A stretch of 64,000 nucleotides of DNA from Roseibium sediminicola (GTDB taxonomy: Bacteria > Pseudomonadota > Alphaproteobacteria > Rhizobiales > Stappiaceae). The notes under the pieces are model-generated. The model ran no database searches and was not told the DNA's origin. It saw only the letters and a list, made by a program, of their open reading frames with translations. Below, piece by piece: positions 8,601 to 14,878 of this stretch. The stretch is taken from assembly GCF_023156505.1 (NCBI RefSeq), contig NZ_JALNMJ010000004.1:1-64000 (forward strand), written 5' to 3'. The translations under genes and the position numbers were made by a program. Position 1 is the first letter of the stretch; every line of letters starts with the position of its first letter.

Positions 8601-8924
8601 GTAAAGTGGGTCCTCGTAATAGTCGAGAAATACGGATTCACCAGCAAATTCTAAAAACGCATGAGGCTCACCAATTGCAGAACCATCCTCAGCGTACTCG
8701 ATCACCGTTGTGTTTTTTCCATCGCTGAAATAAAGAGCATCATTGTGTCCCAGTTTGCCTTGGAACACAAAACCGCCTGCAACGGAACTGGGCACCCCGC
8801 CATAGGTTGGACCAGCTGAGTAATAATCTATAGAATTTATTTGAAAACCATAATCAAATTCTGGGATATACGCATAATAGCTATTACCTAACCCAGTATG
8901 TATGATAGCACTTACTGTTGACAC
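5640..8924 (-). CDS. Large RTX protein with ELWxxDGT repeats, probable type I secretion substrate
   Basis: 1094 residues from a GTG at 8924 with GGGAG ten bases upstream; a GTG at 8984 is possible but lacks a ribosome site. The N-terminal ~450 residues hold at least five ELWVSDGTAGG-like repeats (also ALWYSDGT, ELYVTDGT), a beta-propeller-like module found in secreted proteins. The rest alternates GGxGxDxLxG calcium-binding RTX nonapeptides with TADYS(S/T)SSAGVAVNL units, ending in a hydrophobic FVNSLTSDDFSFL tail typical of type I export signals. No secretion ABC transporter is nearby, so it would rely on the host. The 5' third is markedly AT-rich. It is opposite in strand to the left operon and likely cargo rather than a virion part. 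Confidence 0.8.
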   Translation of the reverse strand: MSTVSAIIHTGLGNSYYAYIPEFDYGFQINSIDYYSAGPTYGGVPSSVAGGFVFQGKLGHNDALYFSDGKNTTVIEYAEDGSAIGEPHAFLEFAGESVFLDYYEDPLYITNGSAPPTELISTDVVDYKIVGDSLYVWTNGDIVRVNQDRTTQVVYDNDAAGALSGLHIRGMFEFNGELWVRASSGNDNDFYRYDPGSGVFSEMNVAENSGGDSLYYRDSYVTDGLMFSWFYHRDYGRELYVSDGTSGSFSRVLDINVGTGSSYVSSSKPSAALGNSLIFIADDGSTDDEELWVSDGTAGGTFALTGTGTTFGAYGSYRAQMQATDELVFFTGYSSTGPELYVTDGTLEGTQTVLDLPLSNAGNIRFLGGWNNGLLFSSSDMDGSALWYSDGTAAGTFVLHNPSPDTNQFNVEITFAGFAELDVENLAPRRIDGTAGADRLVGSLLKEEVYGLAGNDTIIGGAGADIIDGGEGSDTADYSASSGGVAVNLAAGYANGGDATGDTLTSIENLTGTNFNDTLRGDDGGNIISGGQGRDILDGQGGLDTVDYSTSSAGVAVNLGVNYAGGGDATGDRISNFERIRGSEHDDRLVGSDAGNRLFGGAGNDFLDGGGSGDLLYGEGGNDILVGGAGADFVDGGVGKDTADYSSSSAGVAINLKVGYANGGDATGDTLTSIENLIGSNYNDTLRGDEGNNVLAGGLGRDLLDGQGGLDTADYSTSSAGVAINLAAGYASGGEATGDTLTSIENLTGTNFNDTLRGDDSGNIISGGQGRDILDGQGGLDTVDYSTSSAGVAVNLGVNYAGGGDATGDRISNFERIRGSEHDDRLVGSDAGNRLFGGAGNDFLDGGGSGDLLYGEGGNDILVGGAGADFVDGGVGKDTADYSSSSAGVAINLKVGYANGGDATGDTLTSIENLIGSNYNDTLRGDEGNNVLAGGLGRDLLDGQGGLDTADYSTSSAGVAINLAAGYASGGDATGDTLASIENITGSGNGDVLRGDEGENTIEGGQGNDILTGNGSSDTFVFKDNDGHDRITDFDTAADLVELSGIAGFGSFTDVQAALTQDGSDTVLDFGDGQTIRFDDTFVNSLTSDDFSFL
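6004..7425 (-). repeat. 711-bp in-frame tandem duplication inside the RTX gene
   Basis: About 6004-6714 and 6715-7425 are nearly identical at an offset of exactly 711 bp, adding 237 residues in frame. Only a few differences are seen, for example CTATCATCG against CCATCATCG near 6648/7359 and CGCCTCGCC against CGCATCACC at the outer joint. This indicates a recent unequal exchange or slippage event. Confidence 0.9.
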
Positions 8925-9282
8925 GAGAAAAAACTCCCGAAATATTAATATATGATTTTTACATTTTAAGTAAGAAAAAATCACTTACTTATGGCGAATT
9001 CCAACATTCTCAAATACGGATCGCGAATTTATTTAAATCAATTTCAATTTTTGATCAACACTCAACCTTAAGAAATGGTGAATCTGCATCCGTTTAATCG
9101 ATGTGCTTAAGAAGCACGGATCAAATCACCGAAACATAAATGCGCGTCTCACGTGCTGCGTACATGTTGTCGACACGCAGCCTCCTCAGTTGTACTCGTT
9201 TTGGTGGAAAATCGGTAGCGACCCGGAAGTCGCACGAACTGACAAGCTCAGAAGACAACAGCAAATGAAAGCACGGCCGACC
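8925..9282. other. AT-rich interval upstream of the RTX gene
   Basis: About 360 bp, strongly AT-rich between 8935 and 9080, containing the presumed leftward RTX promoter. No gene, RNA or clear operator is recognised. The base composition contrasts with the GC-rich lysis genes to the right and marks the cargo junction. Confidence 0.4.
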
Positions 9283-9396
9283 TTACCACTGCACCCTGAT
9301 CGGAATTTCCGACCATGCCAGCAGCACGACACCCGCAGCCAGGACGCCTAGCGCAAAATACAGAATGAACTTTTGCCCCGAGCCAGGCTGTTCCAT
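9283..9396 (-). CDS. 37-residue single-span membrane protein
   Basis: A short frame reading MEQPGSGQKFILYFALGVLA and ending EIPIRVQW. It has a polar N-terminus, one hydrophobic span of about 17 residues (ILYFALGVLAAGVVLLA) and a short tail. GAGGGGA lies five to six bases before the ATG, an excellent ribosome site. It follows the lysis genes on the same strand, so it may be an extra lysis or envelope microprotein. No family is recognised. Confidence 0.55.
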   Translation of the reverse strand: MEQPGSGQKFILYFALGVLAAGVVLLAWSEIPIRVQW

Positions 9397-9520
9397 GTGT
9401 CCCCTCAGTGCCGCAACGAAGACACGTTAGTGAATAATTAACAATGGCATTTACCTCAAGATACAACCGTGCTTAAATGCAAAGGTTGCAGATAATTTAT
9501 TAGCCCACCGTTATTTGCAC

Positions 9521-9564
9521 ACGCCCCACGGGAACCCGCAAAACCTTCCGTGGGGCGTTTTTTT
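9521..9564 (+). terminator. Rho-independent terminator
   Basis: An 11-bp perfect stem ACGCCCCACGG / CCGTGGGGCGT (9521-9531, 9548-9558) followed by seven T on the plus strand. The T-run favours rightward termination, but the stem lies just beyond the last leftward lysis gene and may work in both directions. Confidence 0.75.
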
Positions 9565-9578
9565 GACTTATGGCCACC

Positions 9579-9908
9579 CTACCCGCTTCGCGACCCCCGC
9601 CATATCTCCATCAGATCCTTGGCAAAAGCCTTGGGGTCGCGGCTGGCGCGAATAATGCAGACGGCGATGTTCCGCCCCGTCATCGCCAGCACGCCTGCCA
9701 TACCGTACGCCCACGTTTCCTCAAGGCCCAGGACAGAGCGCATCGGCTCACCAAACACCAGGGCCGCAACGAAGCCGATAAAGAATGTCATCCAGCGATC
9801 ACGCACGGACAAGTCTTTCGGCAGGGCCGCGCCAATGGCGGCAAAAGCGGCGATAACGGTGATCTTGGTCAGGGGCAGTTGCCAGAACCATTCAATGATC
9901 TGTTTCAT
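9579..9908 (-). CDS. Holin-like membrane protein
   Basis: 109 residues starting MKQIIEWFWQLPLTKITVIA, with about three hydrophobic segments (residues 15-30, 40-60, 65-88) and a charged C-terminus SRDPKAFAKDLMEIW. Small size, several spans and a place beside spanin-like and endolysin genes fit a class I holin. Its ATG overlaps the stop of the upstream lipoprotein gene (ATGA), so translation is probably coupled. No close family is recognised. Confidence 0.6.
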   Translation of the reverse strand: MKQIIEWFWQLPLTKITVIAAFAAIGAALPKDLSVRDRWMTFFIGFVAALVFGEPMRSVLGLEETWAYGMAGVLAMTGRNIAVCIIRASRDPKAFAKDLMEIWRGSRSG

Positions 9909-10174
9909 TTGCACCCGTGCTCCCGTTCCATTTCCAGGACCTCATCCAAAGACCCGGCCAGGGTGCCGGACACATGGTCCGCGTCTGCCTCGGTCCATTT
10001 GATCCGTGAAAGCGCCTTGCAGACGTCGCCGACTTCGCCGGCGGCATCCGGTGTTACGGCTTTCGCGGCACCGGCCACCAGACCGGCCGCCGGGCTGTTA
10101 CCGCCGCCCTGCGTGCCGACGCAGGCGCTCACGGATAGCGCGATCATCGCGGCGAGAAGATGTAGCTTGCGCAC
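9905..10174 (-). CDS. Outer-membrane lipoprotein, probable o-spanin (Rz1-like)
   Basis: 89 residues. The N-terminus MRKLHLLAAMIALSVSAC is a lipoprotein signal with lipobox L-S-V-S-A-C, so Cys18 is the lipidated residue. The mature part is small and contains AGLVAGAAKAVTPDAAGE. It overlaps the upstream gene (10098-10325) by 77 bp in another frame, as Rz1 overlaps Rz. Longer than a typical Rz1, so the spanin role is inferred from position and lipobox. Confidence 0.6.
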   Translation of the reverse strand: MRKLHLLAAMIALSVSACVGTQGGGNSPAAGLVAGAAKAVTPDAAGEVGDVCKALSRIKWTEADADHVSGTLAGSLDEVLEMEREHGCK

Positions 10175-10325
10175 GGTCGATTGCCTTTCTGGATTTCAGC
10201 TGAGCTTTCAGGAGGGCGTTTTGCCGGGTGGTCCGGTCATGGCGCCACTGGCGGAACAGCTCGCCGGCAACGCCGACGAGCCAATCCGTGAAGACGGCCT
10301 TGAGGGCCGCCAGGAGCGCCGTCAT
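10098..10325 (-). CDS. Small basic protein, possible i-spanin partner
   Basis: 75 residues with an amphipathic or weakly hydrophobic N-terminus (LLAALKAVFTDWLVGVAGE) followed by a strongly basic helical region. It is coupled to the 10322 gene by a four-base overlap and overlaps the downstream lipoprotein out of frame, the Rz/Rz1 architecture. The membrane segment is weaker than in known Rz proteins, so the role is tentative. Confidence 0.45.
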   Translation of the reverse strand: MTALLAALKAVFTDWLVGVAGELFRQWRHDRTTRQNALLKAQLKSRKAIDRAQATSSRRDDRAIRERLRRHAGRR

Positions 10326-10789
10326 GCCGGCTGGCCGGCAATGTCGCCGTCAAGGTCCAGATCGATGCCGAGACGGGCTTCGAGCAGGTCGTAAAGCCGC
10401 GACTGATCGATGTCGAAATAGTCCAGGGCGTCAGGAACGGCGCCTTGCGCATAGCTGATCGCGTGGCGCAGAACTTCGCTGCGGACATCAAAGGTCACCT
10501 GCCGACCCTTGACCTTTGTCAGCACCTTGGCCTTGCCGAACTGGACGGCGTTGAACAGGGCGTCATCGACCCGTTGTTTCAGCTGGCCGTCCAGCTCAAG
10601 GCCGGTACGCTCCTGGAAGGCGTCGACCGCCTTGCGGGCCAGCCAGAGCGCAAAGGCACCCAGAACAGCCACCACGATCTGCGCGGCCGGCTCAACCAGG
10701 CCAGACAGATCAACGGACGTGTCGGCCGCCATGGCGGACACGGGAAAAAGAACGAGCGCCATCAGCGCCGCGCATGCGATGCGGATCAT
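10322..10789 (-). CDS. Lysis-cassette membrane protein
   Basis: 155 residues from the ATG at 10789 with TTGGAG upstream. It has a signal-like N-terminus ending PVSAMAA and a second hydrophobic helix (AAQIVVAVLGAFALWLA), then a soluble C-terminal domain with RQVTFDVRSEVLRHAISYAQ. Position beside the endolysin suggests a holin, pinholin or phage structural membrane protein. It resembles proteins I associate with alphaproteobacterial prophage lysis cassettes, but no named family can be given. Confidence 0.55.
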   Translation of the reverse strand: MIRIACAALMALVLFPVSAMAADTSVDLSGLVEPAAQIVVAVLGAFALWLARKAVDAFQERTGLELDGQLKQRVDDALFNAVQFGKAKVLTKVKGRQVTFDVRSEVLRHAISYAQGAVPDALDYFDIDQSRLYDLLEARLGIDLDLDGDIAGQPA

Positions 10790-10866
10790 GATAGAAATCT
10801 CCAATTGTCGGGGTGATGTGCGACGGCTTTCAGAACGACCGGGCCGCCGGGCCGGACCTATGGCGG

Positions 10867-11601
10867 TTAGGCCGCCTGCGCCTTTTCGGCCGCGATCAGC
10901 GTGCGCCAGACATGGGCGACCACGACAGGAGTCGGATAGAGGTCATATTCCTGCTTCAAATCAATCACGGCTTGAGCCGTCTGGCCTCCGAAGATGCCGT
11001 CGACCTTGAGATCTATGCCCATGAAGGCACCGGCGGAATTCAATAGCTCCTGCAAGCGTTTCACGGCATCGCCCCGGTCACCGATATCGAGTTCGGGATA
11101 ATTGACCGTGGCGGCGCTGTCGGTGTCCGGAATCGCATTCAGGCGCACCGGTTCACGAGTTCCGACCGGTTCAATGACATACCCCTTGCTGTCGAGACCC
11201 AACACCTTGCGGTAGTCGAACACCGGACAGGCTTTCGCCGCAACTTCGCGGTGACCACGGAACCGCATCTGAAGCCCGTAGGCAGCGTTGATCTGGCGGC
11301 AAAGCTTGCGCAAACTTTCAAACTGCGCCTTGGTGAAACGGTCTTCTTTCAGGCCGTGCAGGCAGATCCCGATAGAGCCGGTGTTGTGGCCCGCCACATG
11401 CGCGCCGATCCGGTTGATCGGCCGACCAGTCTGCACCGTGCCGTCCCTTTTGATAAAGAAGTGATAGCCGACACCGGACCAGCCCCGCGCCTTGTGCCAG
11501 GCGTCCATCACGGACACGTCGTCATGTTTCGGATTGTCGGATGCGGAACAATGCAGCCAGGTCGTGTGCACGGTTCGGGCGGGTTTGGCAAAATGGAACA
11601 T
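10867..11601 (-). CDS. Endolysin: N-acetylmuramoyl-L-alanine amidase with peptidoglycan-binding domain
   Basis: 244 residues from the ATG at 11601, preceded by AGGAG. Residues 1-150 form a zinc amidase of the amidase_2/T7-lysozyme type: zinc ligands likely His17 (LHCSAS) plus the later His and Cys of GHREVAAKACPVFDY, with YHFFI and GAHVAGHN in the core. The C-terminal ~70 residues, with GDRGDAVKRLQELL and DGIFGGQTAQAV, are a PG_binding_1 domain. It cleaves the amide bond between muramic acid and L-Ala. No signal peptide, so it needs a holin. Confidence 0.9.
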   Translation of the reverse strand: MFHFAKPARTVHTTWLHCSASDNPKHDDVSVMDAWHKARGWSGVGYHFFIKRDGTVQTGRPINRIGAHVAGHNTGSIGICLHGLKEDRFTKAQFESLRKLCRQINAAYGLQMRFRGHREVAAKACPVFDYRKVLGLDSKGYVIEPVGTREPVRLNAIPDTDSAATVNYPELDIGDRGDAVKRLQELLNSAGAFMGIDLKVDGIFGGQTAQAVIDLKQEYDLYPTPVVVAHVWRTLIAAEKAQAA

Positions 11602-11626
11602 CGCAGGCTCCTGTTGTTTGGACATG

Positions 11627-11650
11627 AAAAAACCCGCCTTGAAGGGCGGG
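11627..11650 (-). terminator. Terminator ahead of the endolysin gene
   Basis: On the minus strand, CCCGCC, a six-base loop and GGCGGG are followed by six T. It separates the endolysin gene from the upstream fibre-associated gene and would reduce lysis transcripts from the late promoter. Confidence 0.8.
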
Positions 11651-11680
11651 TCACTTGACGAGCAGAGTTTACGCCGCGCT

Positions 11681-12073
11681 CTATTCGGCCGCCTCTGCAA
11701 TCAGGCGCGGATCTGTGCAAGGCGCCGCGGCGATGTCCTCACAAAACGTCAGGATGTTCCGGTCAGCCATAGCCCATTTGTGCCCCTTGACCAGCTTTGC
11801 CAGCAGCGCATGATCGGCGTCTTCAAGCGCGAGAAGACTGTTAGCGGTGTCCAGCGCGTCGAGAATGCGCATGTGGCGGCGCATGGCATCAAGATCGATA
11901 CCACCCTGCTGAGGCGCTTTGACCAGGTCGCGGATAATGGCCGCATAATCCAGCTGCGCTCCCTTTGCATCCATCTCTGCTTTTGCCTGTTCGCCTGTGA
12001 TCGCACCGGACTGCAGTCGGTCGTTCAGGTCCTGCGGGTCGATCCCCAGGGTTTTCAGTTCGATGTAACGCAT
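11681..12073 (-). CDS. Phage hypothetical protein between fibre and endolysin
   Basis: 130 residues, soluble and helical, starting MRYIELKTLGIDPQDLNDRL, with ITGEQAKAEMDAKGAQLDYAA and a long central helix. Set between two terminators, it is essentially a single-gene unit. Genes here in lambdoid phages often encode fibre-assembly helpers, but nothing in the sequence shows this. Confidence 0.65.
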   Translation of the reverse strand: MRYIELKTLGIDPQDLNDRLQSGAITGEQAKAEMDAKGAQLDYAAIIRDLVKAPQQGGIDLDAMRRHMRILDALDTANSLLALEDADHALLAKLVKGHKWAMADRNILTFCEDIAAAPCTDPRLIAEAAE

Positions 12074-12088
12074 CTTGCTTTCCTCATG

Positions 12089-12112
12089 AAAAAGGCCCGC
12101 ACAAAGCGGGCC
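12089..12112 (-). terminator. Terminator at the end of the tail operon
   Basis: GGCCCGC, a five-base TTTGT loop, GCGGGCC and a five-T run on the minus strand, 25 bp beyond the fibre gene stop. Confidence 0.85.
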
Positions 12113-12136
12113 GTTTGGTGGATTGGATCTTGAGAA

Positions 12137-13591
12137 TTAGGCCGCTTCCAGGGCATCCAGGCGGGCGGCATGATTGTCCAGTCGCGCCAATGCTGCCGCC
12201 GACAGCATCATCATCACCTGATCGTGTCGCAGTCCGTCGCGGAACACCGGGTTGTCGTCCTCATCCAGCTCTTGAACCCTGCGGCTTTTCTCGACCGTAA
12301 CGGTGACAGCCTCCCCATCGACATCTTGGGTCTCAGTTTCGGTCCACCGCTCGACGGTCATGATCGGGTCACGGCACCAGACTGCGTAATTTGCAGGATC
12401 AAGGCCCTCGTCAATGAACGCCTGCTCCACGGCCTGGGCCGTCAGACCGAAATGCCTTCGCGCGCCCTCAACACCCTTCTCTTCGATGGATTGAAGCCAC
12501 TGGAAAGAACCAATGTTCTCGGCAACGCGACCGGCGACCGCAACTTCCTTTGCGCCAAGACTGCCAAGCCAATTCTTTTCGCGGACATCAGAGGTGTTGA
12601 TTGTGCCGGTGACCGCATAGATAACGGCCATACGCTTCGACCCGTTGCCCAGGTTGCTGTTGTTATCGGTGGCCGGAAGAATATTGCCTTCCACCTTCAG
12701 CCCCGGCAATTGGACCAGACCGTCTTCAGCACTCCCAGACGTTCCGGTTTGCGTGAAATCGATGGAACCGTCCGTGCTTGGCGAAAGCTGCCAGATCGTG
12801 GTGCCGCGCGCCAGTTCCAGGTGGTCCTGATAGGTGGCACTGGCCAGGCTTAGCTTTGCGGCGAAGGACGCGCCACCAGATCCGGCCAGATCCCCGGCCA
12901 GCGCCGCGTTGCCGCTGGTATCGACCGCGAACAACGGACTGGAACTCAGGTTCGCGCTCGTGGCTACGGCAAATCCACCGGCCGAATCCGCTCCGTAATA
13001 AATCGAACCACCGGAAGACTGAACGCGGATCGCTGCATTGGTGCCGCTCCGAATAAGGTGCAGCACCGTCGCGTCGAGCGACGTGATCGAAACGGTACCC
13101 GTCGAGCGTGCGATTGAAAGCGCTGTACTGAAGGTGGCGCCATCAGCTGATCTTTTAAAGGAATAGTCATCAGTGCCATCCGCCCCGATTTTCCATCGCT
13201 CCGCACCGGCCGTCCTGATCCGGGTCACGGCACTGTTTGCAGCTACTGCTTTGTCCAGTGTCAGGAACTGGTCGTTGCCGGAAACGGACAACACACCGTC
13301 ATAGGCATCAAGAAGTCCCTGGACACGGTTCGCCAGATAGGCCGTCGACTGCCGGGACAGGGAAAGACGCAGTATCACGTATGACTGGCCAGACTGTGTT
13401 GACCCCGCATAGGCCCGGTCCAGTACGATGGATGTGTCGGAAATGACTGCCGTCACTTCATAGAACGGCCCGGCCAACGTCAGGGCGAACAGGTCACCCG
13501 GAACAATAGCGCTCTCCCATGCGGTGGAGGAACCGGCAAGCGCCGTCGAGCCGTTGGTCACCGTGACGAGCCCGGTTCTGTAACTGGTCAT
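12137..13591 (-). CDS. Tail fibre protein with C-terminal S74-type intramolecular chaperone
   Basis: 484 residues. The N-terminal half is beta-rich and repetitive with many Ser/Thr/Ala (for example GTVSITSLDATVL), a trimeric fibre character. From about residue 325, INTSDVREKNWLG, then HFGLTAQAVEQAF and a terminal helix (MMLSAAALARLDNHAARLDA), match the peptidase S74 endosialidase-type chaperone, which trimerises the fibre and then cuts itself off at the Ser-Asp dyad. The S-D pair is present. It is the last gene of the tail operon and likely sets receptor specificity. Confidence 0.75.
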   Translation of the reverse strand: MTSYRTGLVTVTNGSTALAGSSTAWESAIVPGDLFALTLAGPFYEVTAVISDTSIVLDRAYAGSTQSGQSYVILRLSLSRQSTAYLANRVQGLLDAYDGVLSVSGNDQFLTLDKAVAANSAVTRIRTAGAERWKIGADGTDDYSFKRSADGATFSTALSIARSTGTVSITSLDATVLHLIRSGTNAAIRVQSSGGSIYYGADSAGGFAVATSANLSSSPLFAVDTSGNAALAGDLAGSGGASFAAKLSLASATYQDHLELARGTTIWQLSPSTDGSIDFTQTGTSGSAEDGLVQLPGLKVEGNILPATDNNSNLGNGSKRMAVIYAVTGTINTSDVREKNWLGSLGAKEVAVAGRVAENIGSFQWLQSIEEKGVEGARRHFGLTAQAVEQAFIDEGLDPANYAVWCRDPIMTVERWTETETQDVDGEAVTVTVEKSRRVQELDEDDNPVFRDGLRHDQVMMMLSAAALARLDNHAARLDALEAA

Positions 13592-13610
13592 GTTTGCACC
13601 TCAGATGTGG

Positions 13611-14054
13611 TTAGGTTGCGCTTGCAAAGCCGAGCAGCAGAATGCGGAAATTGAAAGTGGCGCTTTGCACTGTTGAATGGTTCGAAATGTATTGACGCCC
13701 ACCAACAATCAGGTTGCCACCGCTGATCGCGCTGAAGACCTGATATTTGGCGGAAAATCCGCCGGGGCCATTCTCCTGCCAGACGATCAGCGTTGACCCG
13801 CCGAATGAATACCAGGTGCTGGTGAAATAACCGGGCGCAGTTAGCTGTCCCATGCCGCTGGCGAAGGTGGCGCGCGGGTCGAGTCCGGTCGCCACCGTCG
13901 TCGCAAGATCCCATGCCGCCGTGCTCGATCCGGTGGAGCGAGACGGAAATGACAGACTTCCCGTGTAAGCCGCGAACGGCAGCATCATGCCGTTATCCGG
14001 GTCGAAGCCCCCAAAACGGTAGATGTTGTTGGCGAGGTCAATCAGGGTCGGCAT
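13611..14054 (-). CDS. Phage tail-associated hypothetical protein
   Basis: 147 residues, Gly/Ser/Thr-rich and beta-rich, no membrane segment, starting MPTLIDLANNIYRFGGFDPD. Directly downstream of the 274-residue gene with a one-base overlap and upstream of the S74 fibre, so probably a tip or fibre-adapter component. No family recognised. Confidence 0.65.
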   Translation of the reverse strand: MPTLIDLANNIYRFGGFDPDNGMMLPFAAYTGSLSFPSRSTGSSTAAWDLATTVATGLDPRATFASGMGQLTAPGYFTSTWYSFGGSTLIVWQENGPGGFSAKYQVFSAISGGNLIVGGRQYISNHSTVQSATFNFRILLLGFASAT

Positions 14055-14878
14055 CAGCCGTCCGCCTTTGCGGTGATCGATCCGGTCGAGACGCTGTTCG
14101 TCTCACTGCTCACATTGCTGTACTGAATGGGCGCCTTTGTCCCGTAGGGGCTTCCACGGAACTTCGAACCGTTGAACGTGATAGCCATGGACCGCAGGCC
14201 GATGTTTTCGTTGACGAGCGTGCCCCCGCCCATCGGGAAATGGACCGGGTCGCCCGGTCCGCTTTCTGAAAAATGCGTGTCCAGCGAAGAAAACTTGCCG
14301 GCAATCTTCAACTCATCCGCGTCGAGCCGGATCAGCTCCGACGACAGCGGTGGATTGACCGTGCCGGACAGGGCGACATTGGTAACGTAGACAGTGAATT
14401 TCAGATTGAAACGAAGCACGCTGCCAATTGCGTTGTTCCACATCGTCGTCGCGACAACATGTGTGTCGGTGGCGCAGATATTTGTGTAACCAACCTGCCC
14501 ATTGGCACCCTGCGCCGGCGGATTGAAGTAGTCACGCGGGTTCGCACGCCAGTTCGGGAACGACAGGTTCGCCGGAATGACGCTCCAAAGCGTTCCATTG
14601 ATGTCATAGACATTATGGGCAAGCGGGATAATCAGCGGCGTATAGCTGAGGCCGTGCGCAAAAAGATTGACCTGCGAATAATAGCCCCAGGTCGTGTTGC
14701 TGGGCGCAGGTATCAAAACCTCCCCGCTGACTTTGTCGACCGCCTCGACATAGGGAAGGTCCGAGTGAAAGATCACACGGTCCATGTTGGCAAGCGGATT
14801 GTCCTCGACACCCTCATCCCGGCTCCCGGTATAGATCGCGACAATGTTTTTCTGAAGATCAGCCCGGAAGACGGTCAT
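14054..14878 (-). CDS. Phage tail-associated hypothetical protein
   Basis: 274 residues, beta-rich, with DLPYVEAVDKVSGEVLIPAP near the N-terminus and many Asn/Tyr/Thr residues as in distal tail proteins. Four-base overlaps tie it to the J-like gene upstream and the 13611 gene downstream. It may connect the tip to the fibre. Role inferred from position only. Confidence 0.65.
   Translation of the reverse strand: MTVFRADLQKNIVAIYTGSRDEGVEDNPLANMDRVIFHSDLPYVEAVDKVSGEVLIPAPSNTTWGYYSQVNLFAHGLSYTPLIIPLAHNVYDINGTLWSVIPANLSFPNWRANPRDYFNPPAQGANGQVGYTNICATDTHVVATTMWNNAIGSVLRFNLKFTVYVTNVALSGTVNPPLSSELIRLDADELKIAGKFSSLDTHFSESGPGDPVHFPMGGGTLVNENIGLRSMAITFNGSKFRGSPYGTKAPIQYSNVSSETNSVSTGSITAKADG

Noticed and set aside
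5640..8924. Tandem repeats in the RTX gene considered as a CRISPR or iteron array
   Set aside because: Repeats are in-frame calcium-binding codon repeats of one gene with no unique spacers.
9103..9351. 82-codon plus-strand frame left of the lysis genes
   Set aside because: No ribosome site, partly antisense to the well-supported 37-residue gene, no recognisable feature.
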